DNA of 64,000 bases from JADJGC01 sp964617645 (lineage in GTDB: Bacteria > Zixibacteria > MSB-5A5 > CAIYYT01). The DNA lies in NCBI GenBank assembly GCA_964617645.1, contig CAZTYE010000013.1, positions 1 to 64,000 of the forward strand. The letters are read 5' to 3'. This document shows, one piece after another, positions 43,465-52,523 of the stretch. Position numbers and translations under genes: made by a program. The notes beneath the pieces are model-generated. The model made no database searches. It was not told the origin of the DNA and saw nothing but the letters and a program-made list of their open reading frames with translations. How positions within the stretch are numbered: the stretch's first letter is position 1; each line of letters opens with the position of its first letter.

Positions 43465-46400
43465 GTGCGACACGGACGATGCTTTGGGATCATTGCACAC
43501 ATCATTTTGGGGGTCGGCGCTTTTCTGGCATTTTCATCGTCCGCTCAGGCGGTCAAGACTTGCTACGATTGCCACCAGAATCTTAAAGCGGCCTTCGAAG
43601 CAAAAAAGGTCGTTCACAAGCCGGTAAAGGACAACGACTGCGAGTCGTGTCACAAACGTCATGGGTTCGCCAATACTCTAATTCTCGTCGACAATAGTTC
43701 GGAACTGTGTTTCACATGCCATGCGGACTTGAAAGAGAAATTCGCGGTTGGGACGAAGCACGCGCCGATGGAAGTCGGCAAATGCTGGGATTGCCACGAA
43801 CCGCACGCCGCCGACAAGAAGGGGCTGCTTCGCAATTACGAAGGCGTGATCGACGATCCCGGCTCCTGCCTGGCGTGCCACGGCAAGGAACTGGAATCGG
43901 CGCTTGACGGAACAGTTCCCCATCCGCCGTTTACGAAACTGGATTGCGCGGCCTGTCATGATCCACATAACAGCGAGCACGCGGGATTGCTCAAGAAGGA
44001 CGTCAGTGCGCTTTGCGCCGATTGCCACGATCCGAAGGACAAGAAGACGCTGGCGGCACATGAAGGCAAAGCGATCGCCGGCTTGGAGTGCGCCGAATGT
44101 CACAGCGGCCATTCGACGAACAGCGCGGGGCTGATGTCAGGAAATTCGCATGCGCCTTTTTCCGAAGGACAATGCGATGTTTGTCATGCGCCGGTGACCG
44201 ATCCGGCGGCGATTCAGTTCACCGATGGCAAGAAACCGGGAGAACTTTGCGGCGAATGCCACAGCGAACAGGTCGACGCAACGGCGTTGGCGATTCCGCA
44301 TGCCGCGGTGGAGAAGGTCAACTGCGATGCCTGCCACCAGCCGCATTCATCGCGGCACGGCAAGCTACTGAAGGAAAATCAGGCCAACTTGTGCGGCGAA
44401 TGCCATGACGATCTTCTGACCGGCGACAAGATGGTTGCGCACGCGCCGGCGATTCTCGGAGACTGCTCCGGCTGTCATGAAGTTCACGGCTCGAATAAGG
44501 AGCATCTGCTCGCCGCAACGGATTCGAGTCTTTGCCTGGGATGCCATGGCGAATTCGCAGTAAAGCGGGATTCCGCCGAAGTCGTGCATCCCGCGATCGC
44601 CGACTGCAATGGTTGTCACGCTCCGCACGAGGGCCACACACAGGCGATCTTGCGCACTTCACCGGAAGACGCCTGCCGCAAATGCCATGAACCGTCGGGC
44701 GCGGATCGCGCGGCAGAGTCGGTCCACCCGCCGTATCTCAGATCGGATTGCAGCGCTTGTCATAATTCCCACTTCGGCGACGAGGCGCATCTCGTTAAGG
44801 CCGGTGGGAACAAACTTTGCGTCAATTGCCATCCGGAAATCGGGAATCGAACAACATTGGCGGTTCAGCACGCGCCGGCGCAGGAAGATTGCCAAACCTG
44901 CCACAGGCCCCACACCGCCGGAAGTGATTTTCTCTTGGCAGCGCCCGAGGGTGAGTTGTGCGGCCAGTGCCACGACCGGGCCGATTTTAATGGCAACAAG
45001 ACTTTCGTGCATACGCCGGTACTGAAGGGCGATTGCAGCGGTTGCCACAATCCGCACGGCTCGATGAAGGAACATCTGGTCGCCGGTCGTGCGGTGCGGA
45101 TGTATGTCAACGGGATTCCGATCAGTAAAACACCGGCCCTGGGTGACAAGATCGCCGACCTTTGCTTCACCTGCCACGATGACCTGAAAGAGAAATTCCG
45201 CCAAGGCGTACCGCATACGCCGGTCGAAAGCGGCGATTGCCAGGTATGCCATGATCCGCACGGCGGCGATGTCTACGGCATGCTAAAGGACGAGCCGGCC
45301 AAGGTTTGCGGGACATGCCATACGATCGACGCGGATTTGGCGACGAAACATGAAAACTACGATCTGACGGCCGCGAACTGCCTTGATTGTCACAATCCGC
45401 ACACGGCTCCGGAAAAGGGACTGATGCGGGCGAACTTGCATCCGCCGTTCGCCGAAAAGTCTTGTGACGGCTGCCATGAGCGCGGTGCGGACGGCAAGGT
45501 TGTCATGGCGGGACCGGAAGCCGAGGTTTGCGGCACTTGTCACGAGGATTTGCTGGGCCTCGCGAGCAAGAAGTCGCAGCATGGGCCGTTTGCCGCCGGC
45601 GAATGCACGGCCTGCCATAGTCCTCATGCGGGCGACGACAAGAAGTTTCTGCTTCGCGCCGGTAATGATCTGTGCACTAACTGCCACTCCGACATTCATG
45701 AACTGGTGAATCAGCCGGTGCAGCACCGCCCGTTTGCGGATGGCGCCTGCGTTGACTGCCACGGACCGCATGCGACGGACAATCCGGTATTGACGGTCAA
45801 GGCGAAGGAAGGATTCTGCACGAGTTGTCACGAAGACATCAAGAAGGAGCTGGCTTCCGGCGAAGTCCACGCGCCGACAAAGACCGGCGATTGCACCCAA
45901 TGCCATCTGCCCCACGCCGGCGCCGCACCAATGCTTCTGGCGAAAGACAAACAAGCACTCTGCTCGGGATGTCATGATTACACTTCGGTGGCCGTGAAAA
46001 CAGCGCATGGCGGGTTCGACATTTCCGGCGCCGACTGCCAGAATTGCCATGTCGCGCACGCCACGAAGCGCGGTGTCAAGGGGCTGCTGCTGCCGAACGC
46101 GCACGAGCCGTTCCGCAGCGGCACGTGCGACCAGTGCCACGCCGGGCAAGCGCCTCTACCGCTGGTTGCCGAGACCAAGGAGTTGTGTCTGACCTGCCAC
46201 GACGACTTTGCAAAGCAACTTGCGCAGGCCGTGGTGCATGCGCCGATCCTGAGCGGTGATTGCACCGGTTGTCACGGCCCGCACGTCGGCTTCGGTAAGT
46301 CACTTCAGGTTCGCGAAGGATTCAAGGCCTGTGTCACCTGTCACGACTCGCGTGAGTTTTCCGGCAGCGTCAAACATCCGGTGGCGTTCGAAGATTGCGG

Positions 46401-46659
46401 CAACTGTCATGATCCGCATGCGGCGCCGAATAAGGGACTTCTAAATACGACGGATATACAAGGCTTGTGTCTCGGCTGTCATGAAGACGCCAAGAAGTCG
46501 CATTTTCATCCGATGGGCGATAGTGTCATTGATCCGCGCACCAAGACGCCGGTGAACTGCGTCAGTTGCCACTCGGCACACTCATCCGACTGGCCATCGA
46601 TGCTGGTTGCCGATAAAAACCGCAAGTTGTGTGTACTGTGCCACGACGTCAGCCACTAA
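43465..46659 (+). CDS. Giant cytochrome with 42 CxxCH motifs
   Basis: A 1064-residue secreted protein starting at a GTG with GGAGG five bases upstream and a signal peptide ending SSSAQA. I count 42 canonical CxxCH motifs spread evenly, about one per 25 residues. They occur as alternating units: a CxxCH with x-P-H or G-H after it (CHDPHN, CHNPHG, CHGPHV), then an L-C-x-x-C-H unit (LCADCHD, LCGECHD, LCFTCHDDLKEKF). This fits repeated doubled-CXXCH/cytochrome c7-like modules. Conserved H-A-P and H-x-P histidines between units could provide distal ligands. No membrane helix follows the signal peptide. It probably forms an elongated heme wire in the periplasm or outside the cell. Confidence 0.92.
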   Translation: MRHGRCFGIIAHIILGVGAFLAFSSSAQAVKTCYDCHQNLKAAFEAKKVVHKPVKDNDCESCHKRHGFANTLILVDNSSELCFTCHADLKEKFAVGTKHAPMEVGKCWDCHEPHAADKKGLLRNYEGVIDDPGSCLACHGKELESALDGTVPHPPFTKLDCAACHDPHNSEHAGLLKKDVSALCADCHDPKDKKTLAAHEGKAIAGLECAECHSGHSTNSAGLMSGNSHAPFSEGQCDVCHAPVTDPAAIQFTDGKKPGELCGECHSEQVDATALAIPHAAVEKVNCDACHQPHSSRHGKLLKENQANLCGECHDDLLTGDKMVAHAPAILGDCSGCHEVHGSNKEHLLAATDSSLCLGCHGEFAVKRDSAEVVHPAIADCNGCHAPHEGHTQAILRTSPEDACRKCHEPSGADRAAESVHPPYLRSDCSACHNSHFGDEAHLVKAGGNKLCVNCHPEIGNRTTLAVQHAPAQEDCQTCHRPHTAGSDFLLAAPEGELCGQCHDRADFNGNKTFVHTPVLKGDCSGCHNPHGSMKEHLVAGRAVRMYVNGIPISKTPALGDKIADLCFTCHDDLKEKFRQGVPHTPVESGDCQVCHDPHGGDVYGMLKDEPAKVCGTCHTIDADLATKHENYDLTAANCLDCHNPHTAPEKGLMRANLHPPFAEKSCDGCHERGADGKVVMAGPEAEVCGTCHEDLLGLASKKSQHGPFAAGECTACHSPHAGDDKKFLLRAGNDLCTNCHSDIHELVNQPVQHRPFADGACVDCHGPHATDNPVLTVKAKEGFCTSCHEDIKKELASGEVHAPTKTGDCTQCHLPHAGAAPMLLAKDKQALCSGCHDYTSVAVKTAHGGFDISGADCQNCHVAHATKRGVKGLLLPNAHEPFRSGTCDQCHAGQAPLPLVAETKELCLTCHDDFAKQLAQAVVHAPILSGDCTGCHGPHVGFGKSLQVREGFKACVTCHDSREFSGSVKHPVAFEDCGNCHDPHAAPNKGLLNTTDIQGLCLGCHEDAKKSHFHPMGDSVIDPRTKTPVNCVSCHSAHSSDWPSMLVADKNRKLCVLCHDVSH

Positions 46660-46678
46660 ATGGACTGAGGGAACTCTG

Positions 46679-47566
46679 ATGATCAGGCACCGACTCTATG
46701 CTCCGATTCTTGCCGCGACGATCTTGTTCACTGCCGCATATGCGACGGCGTTGCAGCTCTACAAGAGCATCAAAGTACTCGACGGTGAGCGGCAATTGGT
46801 CAAGCCGACGCAGGTGGTTACGTCGCCCTCCGGCGCCCGCTATGCGGTTGTCGACCAGTTTGCCAACCGAATTTATGTCTTCGACATTCCCGATCAACTG
46901 GTCTGGGAAGTCGGCACGCTGACGCCGCTGGTGCTGCCGACGTCGGCGTGTTTTGACGGCGAAGACGCATTATTGTTCGCGGTGCAAAATCGCAATCAGG
47001 TTTATCGAACCCGCAGCGACGAACCGGACAAGTACGACAGCGTAACGACAATCAAGGACGGCGGAATCCGCAATATCGACGCCATCCGCCGGACGCCGGA
47101 GAACCAATATATCGTGCTTGATCGCAAGAATGGACGAGTCGCGCAATTCGATCACAAGTGGCGATTCGTGCGCGTAGTCGCCGATCAGGGCCAGGGTCGA
47201 GGCAAGCTGTGGGCGCCGGTTGAAGTGGCGGTTTTGCTCGGCGGTGGTTTGGCAATTTCGGATGCCGCGAATATGCCGCTGCAGATATTCTCCAGCCAGG
47301 GGAAATTCCTCAACTCTGCCGGCTGGAATAATCCGACGCAAGACCGTCAATGGAAGGGCGGCGCTGTCACGGTGGGATTGGACGAAACGATTTGGGTTGC
47401 CGATATGAGTGCGCGCCGGTGGCGGCGTTTCGACCGCGCCGGAGTGGAAGTCAGCAGTGAGAGCTTCACCCTGCCGCCGATGCATCCGCTGAGCGCGGCA
47501 TTCACCGCCGATGGCCGGTTAATCGTGGTGGATGAGTTAGGGTCGCTGCACATCTTCGAACCATAA
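46679..47566 (+). CDS. NHL-type beta-propeller protein
   Basis: The 295-residue secreted protein (signal RLYAPILAATILFTAAYA) consists of repeats of about 45 residues such as GARYAVVDQFANRIYVFDI and NQYIVLDRKNGRVAQFDHKW, which suggest a six-bladed NHL propeller. It carries no heme motif. Propellers of this class recur beside multiheme cytochromes and barrels in electron-transfer loci, where their role is undefined. A second, related propeller closes the operon at 52507. The ATG at 46679 follows GAGGGA; a longer frame upstream overlaps the cytochrome end and is unlikely. Confidence 0.75.
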   Translation: MIRHRLYAPILAATILFTAAYATALQLYKSIKVLDGERQLVKPTQVVTSPSGARYAVVDQFANRIYVFDIPDQLVWEVGTLTPLVLPTSACFDGEDALLFAVQNRNQVYRTRSDEPDKYDSVTTIKDGGIRNIDAIRRTPENQYIVLDRKNGRVAQFDHKWRFVRVVADQGQGRGKLWAPVEVAVLLGGGLAISDAANMPLQIFSSQGKFLNSAGWNNPTQDRQWKGGAVTVGLDETIWVADMSARRWRRFDRAGVEVSSESFTLPPMHPLSAAFTADGRLIVVDELGSLHIFEP

Positions 47567-47580
47567 TTACTGAGGATCTT

Positions 47581-48534
47581 GTGAAACGCATCGCGTCGTT
47601 GCTGATCGGAATCACTCTCTGGCCGCTCGTTAACGTGGTCGCGGGCGAATGGCACACCGAGGGCAACCTGCGCTGCGCGGATTGCCATCTATCGCATGCT
47701 TCGGGCGAAGAGATCGGCGCCTATGAGGGGCCCTACCTGATCCTGCTCAAGAAAGACTCGATCAACGAATTGTGCCTGTCTTGCCACGACGGCAGCGATC
47801 TGGCCGCGCCAGATGTGCTGACGCCGGTTGAGATGTACGCCGCGACGAGCGCCGGCGAGAGCACTGCGGGGCATCTGCAACTTCCCAGCTATGATCACGC
47901 TGGCGGGCACAATCTGGGTCTGATCGCGCCGACGCCGCTGCAGTCCGCCGGCAGCGCCATAGAACTCAGTTGCATCAGTTGTCACGCGGCGCACGGCAAT
48001 GCCAATTACCGCAATCTGTCGGAAGATCCGGCACGCATCGGCAGCAATCTTTCCGTTGTTGACGGCATTCAAGTGTTCACCGATCAGAAGCCGTCGCGGC
48101 CGCCAAATTCGGTGTCAACGATTGCGGCTTATCAGCGCGACAATGTCGGTTACGTTTCCGGCCTCGACGAGTGGTGCACATCCTGTCACAATCAGTTGGA
48201 GAATAACGCACCGGCTTCAAGTCCTGCGCATTTTGCGGGTCACCCGTCCGGCGTGGCGCTCAATCAGTTTGTCAGCGAGTATCATGCGGATCCGCAACAT
48301 TGGATCGGCGGAAGTGGCGAGGGATTTACGCTCGATGGGATTAGCCGGTTGCCGATCCTGTCGCCGAGCGCGACGAGTTTCATCGCCGCCCGCACGCCGC
48401 AGACATCCGATCGCGTGAGTTGTATCAGTTGCCACCGCGGACACGGCGGCGATCGGCGAAAGAATCTCCGGTGGCCGGCGGTTGAAGGCGGCGCCACCGC
48501 GATGGCCGGATGCCAACAGTGCCATAACAAGTAG
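47581..48534 (+). CDS. Hexaheme cytochrome with OmcS/OmcE-like motif order
   Basis: A 317-residue secreted cytochrome with six CxxCH motifs: CADCH, CLSCH, CISCH, CTSCH, CISCH and CQQCH. The order of context motifs resembles what I recall of Geobacter OmcS-type filament cytochromes: EGNLRCADCHLSH near the mature N-terminus, ELCLSCHDG, SCISCHAAHG, DEWCTSCH followed by FAGHPSG, SCISCHRGH, and a terminal CQQCH. The similarity is in heme order and flanks; a structural search is needed. The start is GTG after GAGG. It belongs to the operon beginning at 42925. Confidence 0.82.
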   Translation: MKRIASLLIGITLWPLVNVVAGEWHTEGNLRCADCHLSHASGEEIGAYEGPYLILLKKDSINELCLSCHDGSDLAAPDVLTPVEMYAATSAGESTAGHLQLPSYDHAGGHNLGLIAPTPLQSAGSAIELSCISCHAAHGNANYRNLSEDPARIGSNLSVVDGIQVFTDQKPSRPPNSVSTIAAYQRDNVGYVSGLDEWCTSCHNQLENNAPASSPAHFAGHPSGVALNQFVSEYHADPQHWIGGSGEGFTLDGISRLPILSPSATSFIAARTPQTSDRVSCISCHRGHGGDRRKNLRWPAVEGGATAMAGCQQCHNK

Positions 48535-48541
48535 TGAGCAG

Positions 48542-49636
48542 ATGATGAGTCAGCGCACAACAGGTGTGAGTTTAGGAGTAGCGTCGCTGTTAATCGCGGG
48601 GGCAGCGTTGCTGCTCGCCGATGGCGGCCGGTTCCGCAATTCACCACACGGCTCTGCCGAAAGCGGCGTGTGGCGAACCGGAGATTATCCTCGCGGAAGC
48701 TGCCTGCAATGTCATGGCGCGCACCAAGGAGGCACGCCGGAACCGTTCGGACTATTCCAGCCCAATAGCAATGAACTCTGCCTCGGCGCCTCGATGGGCG
48801 GCTGCCATGCCGATCAACCGAGCGGTGCGACGGCGGGCTATCCGGCGCAAGAGACGGACCGGATGCCGATCGGATCGAGCGACGCCGGTTATTTCGAGTT
48901 CAATTCCGGCGGCACACGGATTCCCGGAGTCAGTAATCATGTCCGCTGGCCGGGTCGTCAGGTTTGGAAGGATCTCGCGTATTCACCGCATAATACCGAC
49001 CCCGATATGCCGCTTAAGGATTTCTTCGGCGACGGCGACTGCGGAAATTGCCACAACATACACGGTGGCGCGGGATCGCACGATTTACTTGATACGACCT
49101 ACAGCAGCATCGTAGGTTCGCAATTCGGCGCGTGGCCGGACAACTACGAATTGTGTTTCTCCTGCCACTCGCAATTCGGCCCGGTCGGGATGAACGAAAG
49201 CGGCAAACGCATTCGCGACTACTACGACCGCTCGATTAATCCGAGCAACCGCGCGGGCCATGGTATCGGCGACGGCGGCGGATACGTGCCGTCCGGCGCG
49301 CGGCTGTCGTGCTCGGATTGCCACAATCCGCATGGATCGCGTGGGAGTCAAGCAGGGGGTCCGAACGCGTTCTTGCTCAGCGATCAGCGCCCGGGCTGGC
49401 ACGGACTCACCGATATTCGCAACGACAACGCTCAGGTTCGCCGATTTTGCTTCGGTTGCCATGTATCCTCCGATAACCAAGCGGGGGGAACTATCCATGG
49501 ACTCAATCTGGAGCGGCTTCCCGACGAAGTCGCGGCGCATGAATTCATGGGCACGACACATTGCTACGACTGTCACGGACGCGACTATTCGACGTCGAAC
49601 GGCTTCAATGTTCATAACCCAGCGGAGGGTGAATAA
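48542..49636 (+). CDS. Hexaheme cytochrome with an extra CX7CH motif
   Basis: A 364-residue exported protein with an N-terminal hydrophobic segment (GVSLGVASLLIAGAALLLA). It has six canonical motifs: CLQCH, CGNCH, CFSCH, CSDCH, CFGCH and CYDCH. A seventh candidate, CLGASMGGCH, has seven residues between the cysteines where homologous proteins have CLGCH or similar. Whether this binds heme is unknown. Its stop overlaps the start of the barrel gene (TAATG), so the cytochrome and barrel are translationally coupled. They could form a porin-cytochrome conduit across the outer membrane. Confidence 0.82.
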   Translation: MMSQRTTGVSLGVASLLIAGAALLLADGGRFRNSPHGSAESGVWRTGDYPRGSCLQCHGAHQGGTPEPFGLFQPNSNELCLGASMGGCHADQPSGATAGYPAQETDRMPIGSSDAGYFEFNSGGTRIPGVSNHVRWPGRQVWKDLAYSPHNTDPDMPLKDFFGDGDCGNCHNIHGGAGSHDLLDTTYSSIVGSQFGAWPDNYELCFSCHSQFGPVGMNESGKRIRDYYDRSINPSNRAGHGIGDGGGYVPSGARLSCSDCHNPHGSRGSQAGGPNAFLLSDQRPGWHGLTDIRNDNAQVRRFCFGCHVSSDNQAGGTIHGLNLERLPDEVAAHEFMGTTHCYDCHGRDYSTSNGFNVHNPAEGE

Positions 49637-51336
49637 TGTTGCGGGTCGTATTGGTGCCGGCGCTTCTGACCATTCTGGCCTGCGACGTTGACGCCGATCG
49701 GCTGTACGGGAATCTCAATTTGCTGGGAGAGCACTCGCGACAAGCCGGGGCCGTTGCTTTCAGCGACAACTCCTCGCAGGCAACGCTCACGCTTAACTAC
49801 GAAGACGCTCTTTTCGTAAAAAACCGAATGCGGCTCGGACTTCAGGTTTCGCGACGCGACTATCCGAATTCGCCGCAGCGGGACCTGAGGCCGATTTTTA
49901 CGCTCGACCTCAAGAGCTACGGTTATGCACTGAATCTGAGCTACTCCCCGTACCGGCGGCTGACGACAGACGCGATCGGCGCGAGCACGTACTATTTGTA
50001 TTCGCGTGATTGGCGCTCCAACCTGGCCCTCAACTACGATCGCTACCCGCCCGTGAACATCACCTACAACCGGACGCGAAAATTCGACCGCCAGACCCAG
50101 CGCCGCTTCGATAGCTCCGGCGAGACGTTTTTGATCGACACCCGCCACGCGGTCGGTGGCGTTGCGGTGCGCGGGTCTTATGGCCGGGTAACGAGCGAGA
50201 ATTTTCTGATCGGCGGCTCGAATTCGGTTTCGGAAAACGTCGCGGCGGCAGCGACTCTAACCAAGAATTACGACGGCATCGGCTACCTGAACGCGCTCTA
50301 TTCGTACTATGCCTCGGAGATCGACCGCCGGTCGTTGGCGGTGCGCAATCGCACGGAGTTTTCGGCGCACACGATCAACGCCCTGTTGTCTTCCGACCGG
50401 TTTTATGGACTGACCGCGACGACTACCTATTCCGGGCGCTGGGCGGAGTCACAAACGAGCACAATTCGCGCCCAAAACGACAATCACAACGCTACGGCGC
50501 AGTTGTCGTTCCTGCCCCTATCGTATTTATCGTTCGATGTCGCGAAATCGTACCAAACCACCGAAGAAGGCGGCCCGCGGCAAACGGTAGAATTCGTCAG
50601 CATCTCCGGCTCCGCATCGCGTTATCTGCGGCAAGGCGTCGACACGCGGTTGGGCGCCACCCGGACGTTTTTCCAGAAATCAAACAAGTCGCTGGAGAGC
50701 GGCGAGGGCGGTTCGGGAGCTTATAATTACGACAACATCTATGCTTCAGTCGGACTGACGCCGCTGAATTATGTCCGTACCTATTTCGACGTCTCGGTAG
50801 CGCACGATTCAAAGCCGATCTTGAAAACCCAGCGGTATCAGGTCTTTCGTTCTTTGAATGCGCAGCTTCAACTCAGCCGCCGCATCGAGAGCCGCATCGG
50901 CTTTACCGCGGTTTATCAGGGCGCGAACTTGAATTTTGACCAGAGTATCTCGCGAAACTACAACCTCGGGCTGACGTGGATTCCAACCGGCAATCTTAGC
51001 CTGAACGCAAACTACATTCGGACGGAAAGCGCGACCGACATCGCGCTGAGCACCGATTCGTGGAACGGCTACGCGTCGTACTCATTCCGGCGCGCTTTCA
51101 CGCTATTCGTCAACGGCGTTTGGCAGGAACAAAAGACGTCGGCGATATCGCCGGCGCTGCTACCGTCGGAAGTCAATCGCACTTCGCGGCCGCGGTCGAT
51201 CAATAGCCAGATTCTGATTTACCTGACGCCGTCAATTACACTCACCGGCGGATACTTGTACTCCCTGGTTGAAGTGCTGGGCGGATCGTACACCTTGATC
51301 GAGTCCTATCAGTTATCCTTGAATTTTCGGATTTAG
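49636..51336 (+). CDS. Outer-membrane beta-barrel (putative porin-cytochrome conduit)
   Basis: The 566-residue protein has a signal peptide (MLRVVLVPALLTILACDVDA) and then an almost continuous series of amphipathic strands rich in Tyr and Ser, such as YGYALNLSYSPYRRL and NLGLTWIPTGNLSLNANYI, finishing in YQLSLNFRI. This is typical of a large outer-membrane barrel of more than 20 strands. Sequence families of conduit porins (MtrB, OmbB and others) are poorly conserved, so the assignment rests on size and on tight coupling to the cytochrome at 48542. A Cys at the end of the signal region (LAC) may alternatively be a lipobox. Confidence 0.75.
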   Translation: MLRVVLVPALLTILACDVDADRLYGNLNLLGEHSRQAGAVAFSDNSSQATLTLNYEDALFVKNRMRLGLQVSRRDYPNSPQRDLRPIFTLDLKSYGYALNLSYSPYRRLTTDAIGASTYYLYSRDWRSNLALNYDRYPPVNITYNRTRKFDRQTQRRFDSSGETFLIDTRHAVGGVAVRGSYGRVTSENFLIGGSNSVSENVAAAATLTKNYDGIGYLNALYSYYASEIDRRSLAVRNRTEFSAHTINALLSSDRFYGLTATTTYSGRWAESQTSTIRAQNDNHNATAQLSFLPLSYLSFDVAKSYQTTEEGGPRQTVEFVSISGSASRYLRQGVDTRLGATRTFFQKSNKSLESGEGGSGAYNYDNIYASVGLTPLNYVRTYFDVSVAHDSKPILKTQRYQVFRSLNAQLQLSRRIESRIGFTAVYQGANLNFDQSISRNYNLGLTWIPTGNLSLNANYIRTESATDIALSTDSWNGYASYSFRRAFTLFVNGVWQEQKTSAISPALLPSEVNRTSRPRSINSQILIYLTPSITLTGGYLYSLVEVLGGSYTLIESYQLSLNFRI

Positions 51337-51351
51337 CAACGGATAAGAGTT

Positions 51352-51936
51352 ATGAAATCACTGACCCGAATCACACTGCTTTTGACTTTGCTGCCGCTGC
51401 TGTCTTGCGGCAGTTATCGGGCGTACACCAATCCCGAAGCCGACTTTGGGTTCTACGAGCGCGTCGGTGTCATCCCCTTCGCCAATCTTACCAACGACCG
51501 CAATGCGTCGGAGAAGGTGACTTCGGCGTTCGTGATCGAGCTCCTCATCGGGGACGCGCTGGAAGTGGCGCCGATGGGCGACGTCTACAAGGCGGCGCGC
51601 GCGGTACTTAAAGACGAAAAGACGAATCTGCCCGATCAGTTGACGGGCGAGGAAGCGCGCGCCCTCGGCGAAGCGGCGCAAGTCCAGGCGCTCTTTGTCG
51701 GCGCGGTCCGCGATTACGGCATGGTGCGCTCGGGACAAGAGGAGTTTCCGCTGGTGTCGGTCAGCGTGCGCTTGATCGACTGCGGCACCGGCAAGGTGGT
51801 TTGGACGCACGAAGTGACGCGCAAGGGTGGGCCGAAATTCCCGATCTTCTCGTTCGGCGAGACGCATACGCTCGGTGACATGACCGCCAAGGTTTGCCGC
51901 GAGGTGGCACGAGATTTCCTCGGTAAGGTGCGATAG
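51352..51936 (+). CDS. CsgG/PelC-like lipoprotein 1
   Basis: A 194-residue lipoprotein (lipobox LLSC at residues 16-19). The N-terminal motif RVGVIPFANLTNDRNASEKVTSAF and later ALFVGAVRDYG and VSVRLIDCGTGKVVWTHE match the nucleotide-binding-like fold of CsgG, PelC and GNA1162-type outer-membrane lipoproteins. In CsgG such subunits assemble into a ring-shaped secretion pore; the transmembrane hairpins of CsgG itself are not obvious here. It lies between the barrel and a second related lipoprotein. Confidence 0.72.
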   Translation: MKSLTRITLLLTLLPLLSCGSYRAYTNPEADFGFYERVGVIPFANLTNDRNASEKVTSAFVIELLIGDALEVAPMGDVYKAARAVLKDEKTNLPDQLTGEEARALGEAAQVQALFVGAVRDYGMVRSGQEEFPLVSVSVRLIDCGTGKVVWTHEVTRKGGPKFPIFSFGETHTLGDMTAKVCREVARDFLGKVR

Positions 51937-51938
51937 CC

Positions 51939-52523
51939 ATGCGTTCGGCGGCGATTTTTGTTGTGGTAGCGGTTGTGGCGCTCGCGATGTTGGCCTGCAG
52001 CCCGGGAATGGTCAGCAAGCGCTCGGCACGAATCGAGCTGCCGCAGAAGCCCCGCGTGGCGGTGCTTCCCTTCGAGAATTATTCCGGTGAGGAAGGCGCC
52101 GCGACGCGCATTACGGATTACTTCGTTACGCTGATGACGGCCAGCCCGGACTTTGAACTGATCGAATTCGGCAGTTCATACGAGGCGATGCGCCGACTGC
52201 GGATCCGCTCATCGAATTCGATGTCGAGCGAGCAAATCGACAGCCTGGCGGCGATTCTGGGCGCCGACGTGCTGTTTTCAGGCACGGTGGTAGAATACAA
52301 TACTGTCGACAACTCGTATCTCGGCAAAGTCCCGCGCGTGGCGTTCAACGCACGTGCCCTGGCGACGCGCGAACGGCGCACAGTTTGGTCGGCGGCGGTT
52401 AGCGGCCGCGGCGACAAAGGCGAGTTTCTTTTCGGAATTGGCGTAATTCGATCCGCGGAGAAGCTGTCGGAAAAGCTGGTTGAAGCGGCGGTAAGAGAGT
52501 TCGCGGATGAAATTCGCAATTGA
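51939..52523 (+). CDS. CsgG/PelC-like lipoprotein 2
   Basis: A 194-residue lipoprotein (lipobox MLAC near residue 20) with the same fold signatures as the preceding protein: PRVAVLPFENYSGEEGAATRIT, a variable middle, then GADVLFSGTVVEYN and ARALATRERRTVWSA. It begins two bases after the stop of the first lipoprotein, and its end overlaps the propeller gene by 17 bases. The pair may form a hetero-oligomeric outer-membrane ring. No partner of curli type is present. Confidence 0.72.
   Translation: MRSAAIFVVVAVVALAMLACSPGMVSKRSARIELPQKPRVAVLPFENYSGEEGAATRITDYFVTLMTASPDFELIEFGSSYEAMRRLRIRSSNSMSSEQIDSLAAILGADVLFSGTVVEYNTVDNSYLGKVPRVAFNARALATRERRTVWSAAVSGRGDKGEFLFGIGVIRSAEKLSEKLVEAAVREFADEIRN

Noticed and set aside
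43465..46659. Regularly spaced repeats that could suggest a CRISPR-like or tandem DNA array
   Set aside because: The periodicity comes from in-frame CxxCH codons with variable spacing and sequence; no direct repeat of constant sequence and length is present.
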